Origin: Allolobophora icterica
Taxonomy: Eukaryota > Annelida > Clitellata > Crassiclitellata > Lumbricidae
DNA: 64,000 bases
Assembly (NCBI GenBank): GCA_963556255.1
Contig: OY744617.1
Location: forward strand, 22,548,668 to 22,612,667
Reading direction: 5' to 3'
The position numbers were made by a program, and so were the translations under genes. This document shows positions 12,469 to 25,100 of the stretch, one piece after another (position 1 is the first letter of the stretch; every line of letters begins with the position of its first letter). The notes beneath the pieces were generated by a model. That model was not told the origin of the DNA. It made no database searches and worked only from the letters and a program-made list of their open reading frames with translations.

Positions 12469-13574
12469 CAGAGTTTTTCAAACTGTGGTCCGCGGACCCC
12501 TGGGGTCCGCGAAGGATTTGGCGGAGGTCCGCGAGAGCGTTCTGAAAATAATGTGATGCTTAACACTGTATAGTTTTATCATTAACAGCCTGTGTTTTCA
12601 AATTCATACGCTACTTATAGTGTGCCTGTAACTGTATGATCCACAAGGATCCAATTGGGTATTCGATCACACCAGTTTTGTGATGCTGCTGATAGTTATT
12701 CTTTGCGTACTAGGGCCTACAGTGACGTAAATAAGATGTAGGCTTATGGTCACATTAAATTTCTAGCCTAACAACAGGTGTGTTTCTATAAAATTTAATA
12801 TAGGGCCTATAATTTCTGCTAATCGACTGCCAATCATTTCTGCACCCAATGTAAGCGAGATGTATTTGAAGCCTTCATCAGAAGTAGGCCTACAACTAGA
12901 TTCCATTAAAAAATCTATAGCATTAAGTATTACAAGACATAGTTAGCTAAACAAAAATGTCAAAAATGGATTCTAGTGGTTCCTCCAATGAAGGCTTCAT
13001 TTGCAATATGCTGGTCTATTTCCGGATTGTGTACTCTGGACTTGTAGAATTAGAAATTTGTGGAATTCGCCTGGTTTTAGCCTTTAGATGAATGATATTT
13101 GCAAAGCATATCCGTATTTCGTTCACGTTCGCTGTTATATGCTAACTATATAATTTTGCTGTTTGTATTATGGATAACTTTCTGAAACATAAGAAAACAG
13201 TGCTTAGGCCTATCCAAACTAGCACCAATTACGGACAGTGTTTGCAAAGCAAAGCAAGCACATCCCTCTCGCTGACATTACTGGCTTTTGGCGAAACCGA
13301 TGTTATTCATTTCTTTTAAAAATGACTGTGTTCCATAGTTATTGCATTTGCAGGGAGTTAATAACAATTTATTTAGTGTTACTTTTTATATTTATAACAG
13401 TCCTCAGCGTCATAAATAAGCAAGCCTGTATTGTGGAAATAGTCTATCTGCCTGTTATTTTTTTTATTAAATTTTAAGGATAGGGACCTAAATTTTGCTT
13501 TGTAAATACTGGGGTCCGCGAGCTATGCCTAGAAAAAATAGGGGTCCCTGGTCCAAAAAGTTTGAAAACCTCTG
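12469..13574 (+). mobile_element. hAT element remnant, 1.1 kb, exact 8-bp TSD
   Basis: It begins CAGAGTTTTTCAAACTGTGG and ends with the imperfect inverse AAGTTTGAAAACCTCTG. GATTAGGG is duplicated exactly at 12461-12468 and 13575-13582. Subterminal GGTCCGCGGACCCC near the start and GGGGTCCGCG near the end are also inverted. The termini resemble Charlie/ZBED-type hAT elements. The interior is AT-rich and keeps only a short possible transposase start (13170). Two TAGGGCCTA variants and two exact TAGGCCTA palindromes lie inside. Confidence 0.9.
13170..13319 (+). pseudogene. Possible hAT transposase N-terminal remnant
   Basis: A 49-codon frame starting MDNFLKHKKTVLRP lies inside the 12469-13574 hAT element, in the same orientation as its left end. 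ZBED-like hAT transposases often start with a similar M-D-x-F-L-K-K leader, so this may be the stub of the lost transposase. The rest is not recognisable and no zinc-finger or catalytic block is seen. It could be chance. Confidence 0.3.
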
Positions 13575-13582
13575 GATTAGGG

Positions 13583-14465
13583 CATTGCATGCTTTGGCCG
13601 ACAGCCACATACGGAGGTGAGGCCTTCACGCTAAGGAAAGAAGAACAGAAACGCATCCAGATGTCTTTTACATTGTCCCTCAAGGATTCCTTGATTGTCC
13701 CTTATTGCTTTTGTTTATTCGTTTCTGGATACTTACGATTCCACCAGCCACATCTAAATTGGGTTCTTTTCTGGGAACTAGTTGCGAAACACGAAGGTTT
13801 CGTTTTCCACGAATGGAATGCCTGTAGGCCTAATGGTGCTTTAGAGGAGATACCTGGCACTGCATAGATAGTTTGGTATTTAACGTGTTTCTCCATTTGG
13901 TATGAGCCATGTATGTCGTTGATACTCGATAAATTTGTTGCCTATCAGGTAAAGTCATCGTGGTTTCCGATTGAAGCAATCTCTCTTCCGAACAGGTCCC
14001 TGGCCCATAGTACGGAGCAAGGGTCCTTTTCGGTCGATTTTGCGAAATTGGTGTCCCATCTTTGCACCCTGGATGGACCGCGTGATCATAGTGACCATCA
14101 TACCCATGTTAAGTAGAAACCCATGAATGGCGGCATTCGATGTGGGTATTGGGAACCATGTCTGCTCGAAACGCCGTGTAGCTGGTGAACATTTTCTGGG
14201 GAGTTCAGTATGAAAGTTTTACTTTGTAATCGGTATGTTCATTATGGGTTTCGCTTCTAAATTTTATTACATTTTCTTTACCTGATACTGAGTTTCATTT
14301 TCTAGCCTACCTTAAATTACATTTATGCTTTGATCTCTTCTTCTAGGAGCTAGCTTCCCTGAGCAAGTAATGCAATGACTCCAGTTCTTCTCGTAGAGGG
14401 CTCTCAATTTCGTCATTAGTATCGTTTGGTTAGTGACAAATAGGCCTACTGCATGTGGTGGGCGC
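13583..14465. other. Intergenic spacer without recognisable gene
   Basis: No reading frame here has a recognisable domain. A 101-codon open frame at 13562-13867 overlaps the end of the hAT element and is probably chance. TAGGCCTA occurs at 13825 and 14441. Confidence 0.45.
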
Positions 14466-15014
14466 CAGTGTGATTCTCGTTAACGTTAACGATAACGAAA
14501 ATGTTCGTTAACGAACAAAAAATGATTTCGTTAACGATAACTATAACTGTAACTAAAAAATATCATTAACTATAACTATAACTATAACGAAAATAACACT
14601 AACGAAAATGCATCGTTATTTTCGTTAATGAAATAAAAAATGCAATATCGATATTTTAATAATATCGTTTTAAATTATCCTGTTTATTGTTCCCAGATCA
14701 AATGAGAAAATATGCTGCATATTCTCTTTGCGAATATCATGGATTCTTTTCGAAATTCTAATAAATTATTTCGAGTTTCTTTATGACGGAAAGATAATTT
14801 TGCTTGTTAATATTAAAGAGTGAGAAACTTAATTGTTTTGATTTTAATTCTCTATGTTAAAAGGAATATTATAAAAAAGTTACCATGTTCATGTTCAAAT
14901 TAGAAATGTTCATAATAAAAATCGAATTGAATACACATTTAAAAGAAAACGAGATTGTATTAATGGAAAAAATCCATTAAATATCTGTTACAGACAGTAG
15001 GCCTACGTGATTCC
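14466..15014 (+). mobile_element. Truncated second copy of the CAGTGTGATTCTC hAT-like element
   Basis: It starts with the same CAGTGTGATTCTC terminus as 8760 and follows it closely, apart from missing the TTAA-bounded 125 bp and carrying a few indels. Identity stops at about 15014, where it abuts the inverted satellite array, so the right-hand ~440 bp and the right terminus are missing. Near the break it carries AGGCCTAC inserted between CAGACAGT and GTGATTCCA; the 8760 copy reads CAGACAGTGATTCCA. Confidence 0.85.
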
Positions 15015-17103
15015 ATCATGATTTCGCTATAAAAGTCACTTCCAATACGCTGAGATCTCTACCTGATGTAGAGGAAGAGGTTTTCTACCTTACGCCGTAG
15101 AAATCGAGGTATTGGAAGCGAACTCGACTAAACTAGGTGCCCGTAAACTGCTGATATGAACGCCAATGCATGACAGCGATGAGCCCTGCCATTGCTAAAC
15201 TCTTCCGAAAGATGATTTCGCTATAAAAGTCACTTCCAATACGCTGAGATCTCTACCTGATGTAGAGCAGTAGAGGAAGAGCTTTTGTAACTTACGCCGT
15301 AGAAATCGAGGTATTGGAAGCGAACTCGACTAAACTAGGTGCCCGTAAACTGCTGATATGAACGCCAATGCATGACAGCGATGAGCCCTGCCATTGCTAA
15401 ACTCTTCCGAAAGATGATTTCGCTATAAAAGTCACTTCCAATACGCTGAGATCTCTACCTGATGTAGAGGAAGAGGTTTTCTACCTTACGCCGTAGAAAT
15501 CGAGGTATTGGATGCGAACTCGACTAAACTAGGTGCCCGGAAACTGCTGATATCAACGCCAATGCATGCCTTCGATGAGCCGTGCCATTGCTAAACTCTT
15601 CCGATTGGTGATTTCGCTATTAACGTCAATTCCAATACGCCGAAATTTCTACCTAATGTAGAGGAAGAACTTTTGTACCTTACCCCGCAGAAATCGAGGT
15701 ATTGGAAGAGATCTCGGCTAAACTGGGGGCCCCGAAACTGCTGATATGAATACTGCATGCCATCGATGAGCCGTGCCATTGCTAAACTCGTCCGATTGGT
15801 GATTTCGCTATAAACGTCAATTCCAATACGCCGAAAGTTCTACCTAATGTAGAGGAAGAGGTTTTGTACCTTACGCCGTAGAAATCGAGGTATTGGAAGC
15901 GATCTAGGCTAAACTGCTGATATGAACGCCAATGCATGCCTGCGATGAGCCATTGCTAAACTCTTCCGAAAGATGATTTCGCTATGAAAGTCACTTCCAA
16001 TACGCTGAGATCTCTGCCTGATGTAGAGGAAGAGCTTTTGTAAGTTACGCCGTAGAAATCGAGGTAGGGCCTATTGGATGCGATCTCGGCTACACTAGGG
16101 GCCCGGAAACTGCTGATATCAGCGCCAATGCCTGCCATCGATTATCCGTGCCATTGCTAAACTCATCCGATAGGTGATTTCGCTATAAACGTCAATTCCA
16201 ATACGCCGATATTTCTACCTAATGTAGAGGAAGAGGTTTTGTACCTTAGCCTACGCCGTAGAAATCGAGGTATTGGAAGCGATCTCGGCTAAACTATAGG
16301 GGCCCGGAAACTGCCCGATTGGCGATTTCGCTACAAACGTCAATTCCAATACGCCGAAATTTCTACCGAATGTAGAGGAAGAGGTTTTGTACCTTACGCG
16401 GTAGAAATCGAGGTATTGGAAGCGATCTAGGCTAAACTGCTGATGAACGCCAATGCATGCCTGCGATGAGCCCTGCCATTGCTAAACTCTTCCGAAAGAT
16501 GATTTCACTATGAAAGGTACAGCGTATTGGAAGTGACTTCCAATACGCTGAGATCTCTGCCTGATGTAGAGGAAGAGCTTTTGTAGGCCTAACTTACGCC
16601 GTAGAAATCGAGGTATTGGATGCGATCTCGGCTGCACTAGGGGCCCGGAAACTGCTGATATCAACGCCAATGCCTGCCATCGATTATCCGTGCCATTGCT
16701 AAACTCATCCGATAGGTGATTTCGCTATAAACGTCAATTCCAATACGCCGATATTTCTACCTAATGTAGAGGAAGAGGTTTTGTACCTTACGCCGTAGAA
16801 ATCGAGGTATTGGAAGCGATCTCGGCTAAACTAGGGGCCCGGAAACTGCTGATATGAACGCCAATGCATGCCATCGATGAGCCGTGCCATTGCCAAACTC
16901 TTCCGATTGGCGATTTCGCTATAAACGTCAATTCCAATACGCCGAAATTTCTACCTAATGTAGAGGAAGAGGTTTTGTACCTTACGCCGTAGAAATCGAG
17001 GTATTGGAAGCGATCTAGGCTAAACTGCTGATATGAACGCCAATGCATGGCAACGATGAGCCCTGCCATTGCAAAACTCTTCCGAAAGATGATTTCGCTA
17101 TAA
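15015..17103 (-). repeat. Satellite array in inverted orientation
   Basis: About eleven monomers of the satellite found at 1-8556, here reverse-complemented (core ATGTAGAGGAAGAGG, then CGTAGAAATCGAGGTATTGG). The two monomers around 16020-16100 and 16560-16640 are close siblings, and each carries a TAGGCCTA-like insertion that the other lacks. The array ends abruptly at 17103 in a minisatellite. Confidence 0.95.
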
Positions 17104-17318
17104 AGTCTTGGTCTTGAGGTTCAAAGTCTTGGTTGAGGTTCAAAGTCTTGGTCTTGAGATTTCAAAGTCTTGGTCTTGAGGTTCAAAGTCTTGGTCTTGG
17201 TCTCGAGGTTCAAAGTCTTGGCCTTGGTCTCGAGGTTCAAAGTCTTGGTCTCGAGGTTCAAAGTCTTGGTCTTGGTCTCGAGGTTCAAAGTCTTGGTCTT
17301 GAGGTTTAAGGTCTTGAC
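17104..17318 (+). repeat. Minisatellite of AAAGTCTTGGTCT / GAGGTTC units
   Basis: Repeats of GAGGTTCAAAGTCTTGGTCT with unit lengths of roughly 20-32 bp because the GGTCTT block is present once or twice. It starts exactly at the end of the inverted satellite. Confidence 0.9.
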
Positions 17319-17379
17319 AACAAGACTGCTTTTAAGAGGTACTGTAAAGGTGCTATATTAATTGGCTCAATACGCATAC

Positions 17380-17640
17380 TAATAATGACAATTTCTATGG
17401 CGCAGTAACACAGCCTACACAAAACTGTAACATCAAGCGGAGTAAACCTTGGTGAACAAGTTTAGCCTTGAAGGACTCAACGGAGTCCTTCAGAGCAGAG
17501 CTGATCACAGAAGGGAGACTGTTCCAGCACCTGGGACCAGCAGCTGAAAAGGCATGGTCACCACATCGTGTCCTCATCCGTTGCATAGAGAGATCGCCTT
17601 TAAACATGTATATATACAACTGGATCCAGGGTGGGAATTG
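17380..17640 (-). mobile_element. LINE 3' fragment (CR1/L2-like reverse transcriptase C-terminus)
   Basis: The minus frame encodes RTRCGDHAFSAAGPRCWNSL followed by PSVI and DSVESFKAKL. This is the conserved end of CR1/L2/Jockey-clade ORF2, where A-x-x-x-x-G-P-x-x-W-N-S-L-P is diagnostic. Only the last ~85 codons are left. 5' truncation is usual for LINEs. Confidence 0.75.
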
Positions 17641-19189
17641 TTGAGGGGGTTGGGGGTTCAACCCTGTTCTTTCTTAGGACCCCTACAGTTAGGTCATTTC
17701 CAACCCGTCAGTTGTGATTTAGTATTATTTGACTCTGAGTCTCTGACAAAGTAGAAATTTCCATGGTGTATCATGTAAGAATTTTTGAATTTGCTCAACA
17801 AATGAATTAATTTTGATTCAAGTCTGACTTGCAAAACTAGCATTGAAATCAGATGCTTTCAAATTCCGTTGACATCAGTTTCCAAATACGGATAAGTTGT
17901 TCAAGCCCCTACCCCAGTCTTTTTTTACAATCCCACACTGACTGGGTCTTCAGAAACAAATCAAATGACTTGAATTAATGCAATATAATAGACTACTTTC
18001 ACATAGCGACTTTTCTTGTCGTCCAAAGACACTGCTTATAAAGGATGGCAATAAAACATCTGAAAGCTCACCAGCAAGTCTAAAACCTTCAACCAGAACC
18101 ACAGATAAATACGAAAACTGAACATCACAAATAATACAGCCTTACTTCACATCACACCCCTCGTTCTTTGTGTCCTGTCCTTCCTCGTAACAACGATTCT
18201 GCTCTGAGAAGACTTAAGCATACAGAATTTCCAGCTCAGTTTCACAGCAGCCGTAAAGAAAGTTGGTCATCATGTCACTGAATTAGTTTTAACACTATTA
18301 CTATGAGCTGCACTGGTTTCCCAGTCGGTGTTAGTCTGCTCCCATCGTTGAAGTGTTAAAGAACCCAAATGGCCATCATATTTGATCAAATCTTGAGGAT
18401 CCTGGCCACGTAATCTAATCTCGTTATTTGTACAGTGCCGTTACAATAACACAGCAGGCGACAATCAAAGTGGAATAAAATATGCAATCTGGTCAGTTGC
18501 AGGAATTAAAAATAAAAGGGTCCACCCATCAGAGTCTGCCATTATTTAACTAAATCATTCAATCAGCATCGGCATAATTCATCACCTAGTTTAGGAGTTT
18601 TGATTAACGTAGTTGCAGGCCCACCAAATAGCATGTCAGCACATACACTGGGGAGAGATATATCCCATTAGTCTCTCAGAGATTCACAGTTATGGCAGCT
18701 GAGAGTACTTGTCCAAGTAGCCTCCTTATACAGAATCAGTAAACTAAATGACACCTGTACGCTGGTAAAACCTGCCAAGTAAGCATATTTATTGGTCAGG
18801 AAATGAGAGTTCTGTGAAGAGAAATCTGTATCACCAACGAAAACAAACACAGCCCAAGTTTAAAATAGGAATTTGAAACACTCTGACGGGTTCCTCTATT
18901 CAATCCTGCTATTTCACATGAACAGCAAACTCAGCAATAAGAACAACTCTTCAAATAGTCCTGAAATATCTTCGTTTAAATGAGATCATAACCAATGGCC
19001 TGAACAGCAGAGAAAGATAGCACTGCACGCTATCCTTATACTTCGATACTTAAAAATCCTAAAAATGCGATGTGCTTTATAGAAAAATTCCTAACTTTCG
19101 TCACTTAACAACGAAATGAAACAATTCAGTGAACACTGGAAACAGCTGAATTTTTCTATGTTACTATACTATACTAATCTCCTAAAATC
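17641..19189. other. Region downstream of the CLK stop; likely contains the CLK 3' UTR
   Basis: No gene is seen. On the minus strand an AATAAA hexamer (TTTATT on plus, 18788-18793) lies about 400 bp after the CLK stop and could serve as its polyadenylation signal. This is inference from position only. Confidence 0.35.
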
Positions 19190-22100
19190 CTATCGACAGA
19201 CAAGGGCAGAAATTTCACGAGTATGAGCTGCAGACAGTTTTTTGATAAACATATGGTTTAGCGCGGACTGAAGACGAATGCGTCTTGAGGTGCTGTAGTT
19301 GAGCATTCTTTGGATCAGATCGAAGAGCAATCGATCGTCAGCATCAAAGGATTTCACGTACTTCTGCAGTAATAAATAAATTAATCCATAAACAGACAAC
19401 TTTAAATAACAAACAAATAAACAAAAACTGCATTATATAATTAGTTACCTATGCAAAGATGCATTGTGTTTTAGACCTTAATGATCAAGTAAAACTGTCT
19501 TAAAGGCTTATCTCAAGAAATTAACTATGTGTCTCAGTCTCTCTCCCTTTGTGTTGATGATTACAACTTCACGCATAAGTTTATTCTGATGACTGAATTG
19601 CAGCACAAAAGATTTTAATATTGTGGCAAAATATTACACCAGCTGAAAATGAGTCTTTAATAGTCAATGAGTTTCTTTGAACATCTGCCAAAGAAATCTT
19701 TGCACTGATCTAAATCTGCCAAAGAAATCTTTGCACTGATCTAAATCTGCCAAAGAAATCTTTGCACTGATCTAAATCTGCCAAAGAAATCTTTGCACTG
19801 ATCTAAATCTGTCAAAGAAATCTTTGCACTGATCTAAATCTGCCAAAGAAATCTTTGCACTGAATCTAAATCTGCCAAAGAAATCTTTGCACTGACTAAA
19901 TCTGTCAAAGAAATCTTTGCACTGATCTAAATCTGCCAAAGAAATCTTTGCACTGATCTAAATCTGCCAAAGAAATCTTTGCACTGATCTAAATCTGCCA
20001 AAGAAATCTTTGCACTGATCTAAATCTGCCAAAGAAATCTTGGCATTGATCTAATTTAGTAATGTGTTTGCCTATTCAGATAGTTGTATTGGACTGTCAC
20101 CACCACTGGTGCCTGAGGGCCAGGGTTAGACCCCAGCGGTTGGGCCAAGGAGCTGCTATAGCCCATCCCCATTCAATCAATCCCCTAAACATATTGGGAC
20201 CAGTGAACAACTTATTGGCTAAAACAGAATGATCATTGTAAAAATAATCATAAGTACCATTTCACAATCAGTCACTAAACTTATCTTATATGATCTAAGC
20301 TTATATATCATGCTAAGCATTTACACTGTTACATGGACTTTAATTATACATCTTTATGTTTCCCTGCTTTGCCAAATTACTTTTGTACCTGTTGTTTGTG
20401 GCTGGCAGTACCTGTGCATAACTTTAGCAAACTGTCTGTGCCTAACAAAGACAAGACATAAGATAGTTCATAAGAATTTATCTTCTAACCTTTAGTGGCT
20501 TGCAATGTTCTAAAACGTAACGTCCAGCCTCAGAATTTTCGTCCCAGTTCAGACTTCCACCTTCAAAGTATTTGGTCTTCCTGAAAATGGAAAGAAGGTA
20601 ATAACAGACTCAAAAGAAATCTGATTTAAGACAGCAAACATTAATCATATCCAGACACACTTGAACTCATATACAGTAACATATACAGTGGGGCGTGGTG
20701 GCTCAGTGGTAAGTTCGGCGCCTTGTGACCGGAGGGTTGCAGGTTCGAATCCCACTCTAGCCGCTGCGTACGGACCTTGGGCAAGTCCTTCACTCGCAAT
20801 TGCTCATGGCGCTTCGGCGTGAAAACTCCGACACAGTATCAATGCTGTAGTCGGGAGCGCCTCTGAGTAGAAGTAGTAGTTGACTTGAAGAGGCGCTATA
20901 GAAATATCCCGAATAAAAAGTAACTGGTAAATATTTGCCAGTTAATTGAAACCTGCTGGGGTGCTTGATAGTGCAGTGGTTAGTGAGCTGGATTGTCAAT
21001 CTAAAGGTCAGAGGTTCAGATCCCTGTCACAGCAGAAATTTAGTTTGAGATTTCTGCTCCACCTATGCCCCATAGCCAACTCAGCTATAATGAGTACATT
21101 GACCAATGACCGTACACTGTCTGTGGGAAGATGAGACAGCGAGGGAGAAGACTGGCCACCCGCTCTCATATGCCAAGGCTAAGAAAACGAAGTGGCTAAC
21201 ACTTCATACCCACGGCTTTCTCAGGGTTAGCTTATGGGACGGATACTTCTTCTTCTTCTACCTGAAACTCAAGTTTGGATGGAAAGCAGTGTCTTACAAA
21301 GATAAGGAAAGCAACTTGAATTCCATCCATTTTGAAAGCCACCATCAATTATGTAATTTAGTACAAGGTCTCGATACATACAACACTTGTTACAAACAAC
21401 AGTTGCACTGAAAACAAACTTCATAACAATCAGAAGAGTATGTAATCCAAAAAACCATTACAGTATATCTTACTTGGACTTTTTGATAATCGATTTTGGA
21501 AGTTTTCCAAGAATTCTTTCCATCATTGCCAAGTGTTCTAAGCTGTCGTGTGTCTAGAAGGGAGAATGAAACAACAGCAAATTAGCACTAGAAACAACAA
21601 TCACAAGCCTAGAAAAAACACTTATTAGCCAAGTGAAAGCTCAAAAGTTCATGCCATTGCATCCAGGCTTTACAGCAGCAATTAACTTGCCTTCTCCAAC
21701 TTAACCGTATCTGTTAAGTAAAATATCACAACCCTTAACATTAATACAGAAACTGTGAAGCCTTATGATTAGAGCTGTTCTTGATGCAGCAGATGACTTC
21801 AGAAAATTGGATGAAACAAAGAAAGTATCTTGAAGAGTGAAATACAGCTTCGTACATTTATACAGTGATAAATTTGGAACCGTACAATACGATACAACTG
21901 TATTTTTATATTGCCCTCCTTCCAAAGTTCAGAAGTGCACAAAACCATTCGACAGAACATCGATGGTGCTGGGTCGCTATGCAGTGGCTTGAGGTAGGTT
22001 CAAACCTGCGACCTTCCAGTTACAATGCACCGAACATACCGCTACATCACTGCGTCCCCCTTGTTATAACAAGGTATGTTATAATAAGGCTGTAAACATT

Positions 22101-25100
22101 ATAGAAAGACTAAAGTGTAACACTGAATTAGATTTGGGATTCAGATTCTGACTTCATGATATCAGAATTACAATCTATACTGTAATTTAAACCCAGACCT
22201 CCGTAAAAACTATGCAGCACAATGAAAGCACAGCCTTTACAGAGGTCTGGGTTCAAATTACGATGCAGCATAGAAGACACGCGAGTCAAATCTGACTGTA
22301 ACAAGACCCCAGGCAAGGGTTCTGACAACGTTTTAGAAAAATGAAAGAAAAAAATTACAGACCTGGAAGAGCGTATAGCCAGTGTACATTTCAAACATAA
22401 TGCAGCCAATACTCCAGACGTCACACGGTTGAGACCATCCAACCTCTAGAAAATGCAACACAACTTCTTTCAACACAAAGAAAATTACCACTCACTTGGA
22501 AGATACGTTTGCAAATGAAACGATTGGAAAAACATTTTCATATGAAATGTTTTGTGGACAACAAACTGGTAAATGAGACTGTCGTTGTTGAACAGTGCAG
22601 ACAAATTGGTGAAAAGCTATGGTAGAGCAATATGTCGACTGGCACTTACCTAGCACCACTTCAGGTGCCCTGTAGTGCCGTGTGGACACTACAGTGCTGT
22701 GATGCTCATGGTCAAATGTCGCCGATCCGAAGTCGATGAGACGAATATCGGAATATCTCAGCTGGTGATAATTCTTCCTCTAAAGCAATCCATTGCAAAT
22801 ACACAGACAATCATTAATTTTAATTAATGAATTAATTATATTTTTATTTCCCATAAAGTACATAAATATACTAGACACTGTATAACACGGCATAAATTGC
22901 AAATTCTGAAACGACAGTTGGGAAAATTATTCCCACACTTAAATCAGCATTAGAATGCTGTCTCGTTATATTATGATCCAGTTATGATGAGGCAGGCTTG
23001 CAAAGATAGCATAAAAAGCAGTGTTCATTTCCATCTTATTCAATCAATCAATCAATCAATCGATCAATCAAGCAATCAATCAATCAATCAGATATTAAAA
23101 TCAGTTACACATAGATGTTGGATGGCATACTCCCAGAACTTGCACGTAAAGAAACCATCAGTTATCTTAGCAGTGACCTAAAGAGTAGGGTTACAGTGTA
23201 TAATCCATACAATGGAGCTGAGCATCAAGACTAAATTAGAAATCTTTTAAGCGTCTTTGTTTTCGTTTAATTAATTTTCTTTGTCTGACTTAGAACTGAC
23301 CTCTAGTGGATCATAGACTACATCAAATTCCGAGTTGCAGAAGAGAATGTTTTCAGGTTTTAGGTCGGTATGGGTCAGTCCGTTCTCGTGCAAAACTGAA
23401 AACCAAACACAAAGTGGGCTATATACAAACGTTTAAGAATAAGACCATTTAACCTGACATTTTTCACACATACTATCACTAACAGTATTACCAGTCCACT
23501 CTGATGGATGAGAATCCATTAGTAGGGCTGTATGTATGTGTGCAGGAGCCAACCAGTGGCAACGCTTCCAGTTATCTGAGCCCTGTTTTTTCCTTGATAA
23601 AATGAAAAAAATATTGATGGATTTTTCGTATATTACGATAACGGTGCCATATAGGTGTCCTGATCAGATTGCACAAAAATGACCTCGCTTAAGGTAATAT
23701 ACCAGAGAAGAGGAAGAGCAGTCCCTTTTAAAAGCTAGCCCGAGAGGCAGCCATGGGTATGAAGTGTTAGCAACTTCATATTCTTAGCCTCACCATATTA
23801 GGATGGGTGGCCACTGGCCAGTCTTCTCCTTCACTGTCTAGTCTTAACACCGACAGTGTGCAGTCAGTGTACTCATTATAGCCTAGTTGGCTACGAGGCA
23901 CAGCTGGAGCCGAAATCTCGAAACACATTGTATTTCTGCCTTTGTGGGATTTGAACCCTACCTCTCCGTTGACAGTCCAGCGCACTAACCACTAGACTAC
24001 CACGTGCCCTTAATACACTACAGTCTGCCTAACATACACTTCACTATAACACAGATTCTGTTATACTGCAGTCTAGATCCAAAATTTAACTCAGTCTTAC
24101 AATATATGACCTCATTATTATGCAAATCCTGTTATAACATGGCTCTTAAAGAAAGCAATGTGTTTGCAATAATGTAGAGATACATTTGATGATGATGACG
24201 AGTTCTCTGCCCGAAGGCAGGTCCATTGGCTTTATGCCACGCGGGGATGAGATGAGTGAGGTGGTTTCTCGTTGCCTTCCTCACAGACAACTGTGGGTGA
24301 GCAACTTGTCCAAGGTCGCTACGCAGTGGCTTGAGGTAGATTCGAACCTGCGACCCTCCGGTTACAAGGCACAGAACATACCACCACACCACTGCGTCTC
24401 ACATTTCCAACTCTGCTAATTGTATTAGATACCTCTACCCCTGTATGCTACTTACAATTTACTCTACTCGATTAGCTACAGCAATACTGTCTGGTATATT
24501 CTCACATTTAACTGCTTTACAGAGCTGGAAGGAGATGTGCTTAACATGATGCATTTTGTACGGCTGATACAAATTCTCTTTCTGAAAGCAGAACACATAC
24601 AAAACGCCATCGTCACGGTACAGCAAAGTACAACGGGTAACTGCCCATTTCTTAAACGCTCTACAACATTCTGCATATGGATTGGAATATTCATACAGTT
24701 AGAGAACTTCTGTTTGAATCTTAGACATGACATATAGGACTTTATCTAACAAGCATGCAAGCCTTCTTGTCAAAATTCTGCCAAGTATATTAATGATCTT
24801 AGGATGGCACAGCATAAAATATACAAAAAACACACAGCTGGATAATAACAAAGATATTAAACTAAAATCCAAACAATATGGAAACAACGATGATGACGTT
24901 ACTCAGCACTGATTTTGAAATTTGAAGTGCAATTCGGGAACATATACACGACGATGATGATAATGTTGATGATTGCGATAATGACAATGATGATTATCAT
25001 GATGACAATGTATTAGGAATATGGAGATGATAAATGACCAATTGACCATAAATGTACTTTTAGTAACATAGTGTTGCTGATAAGCATGGCAGATATAGAG

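Noticed and set aside
13562..13867. 101-aa plus-strand frame
   Set aside because: It crosses the right end and target duplication of the hAT element, so it cannot be an old gene. No domain is seen.
19685..20052. CRISPR-like array
   Set aside because: The 31-bp units are contiguous with no unique spacers, in a eukaryotic intron. It is a minisatellite.
20690..20790. True tRNA gene
   Set aside because: A and B boxes are present, but there is no foldable acceptor stem and a SINE body and tail follow. Several dispersed copies of such heads exist.
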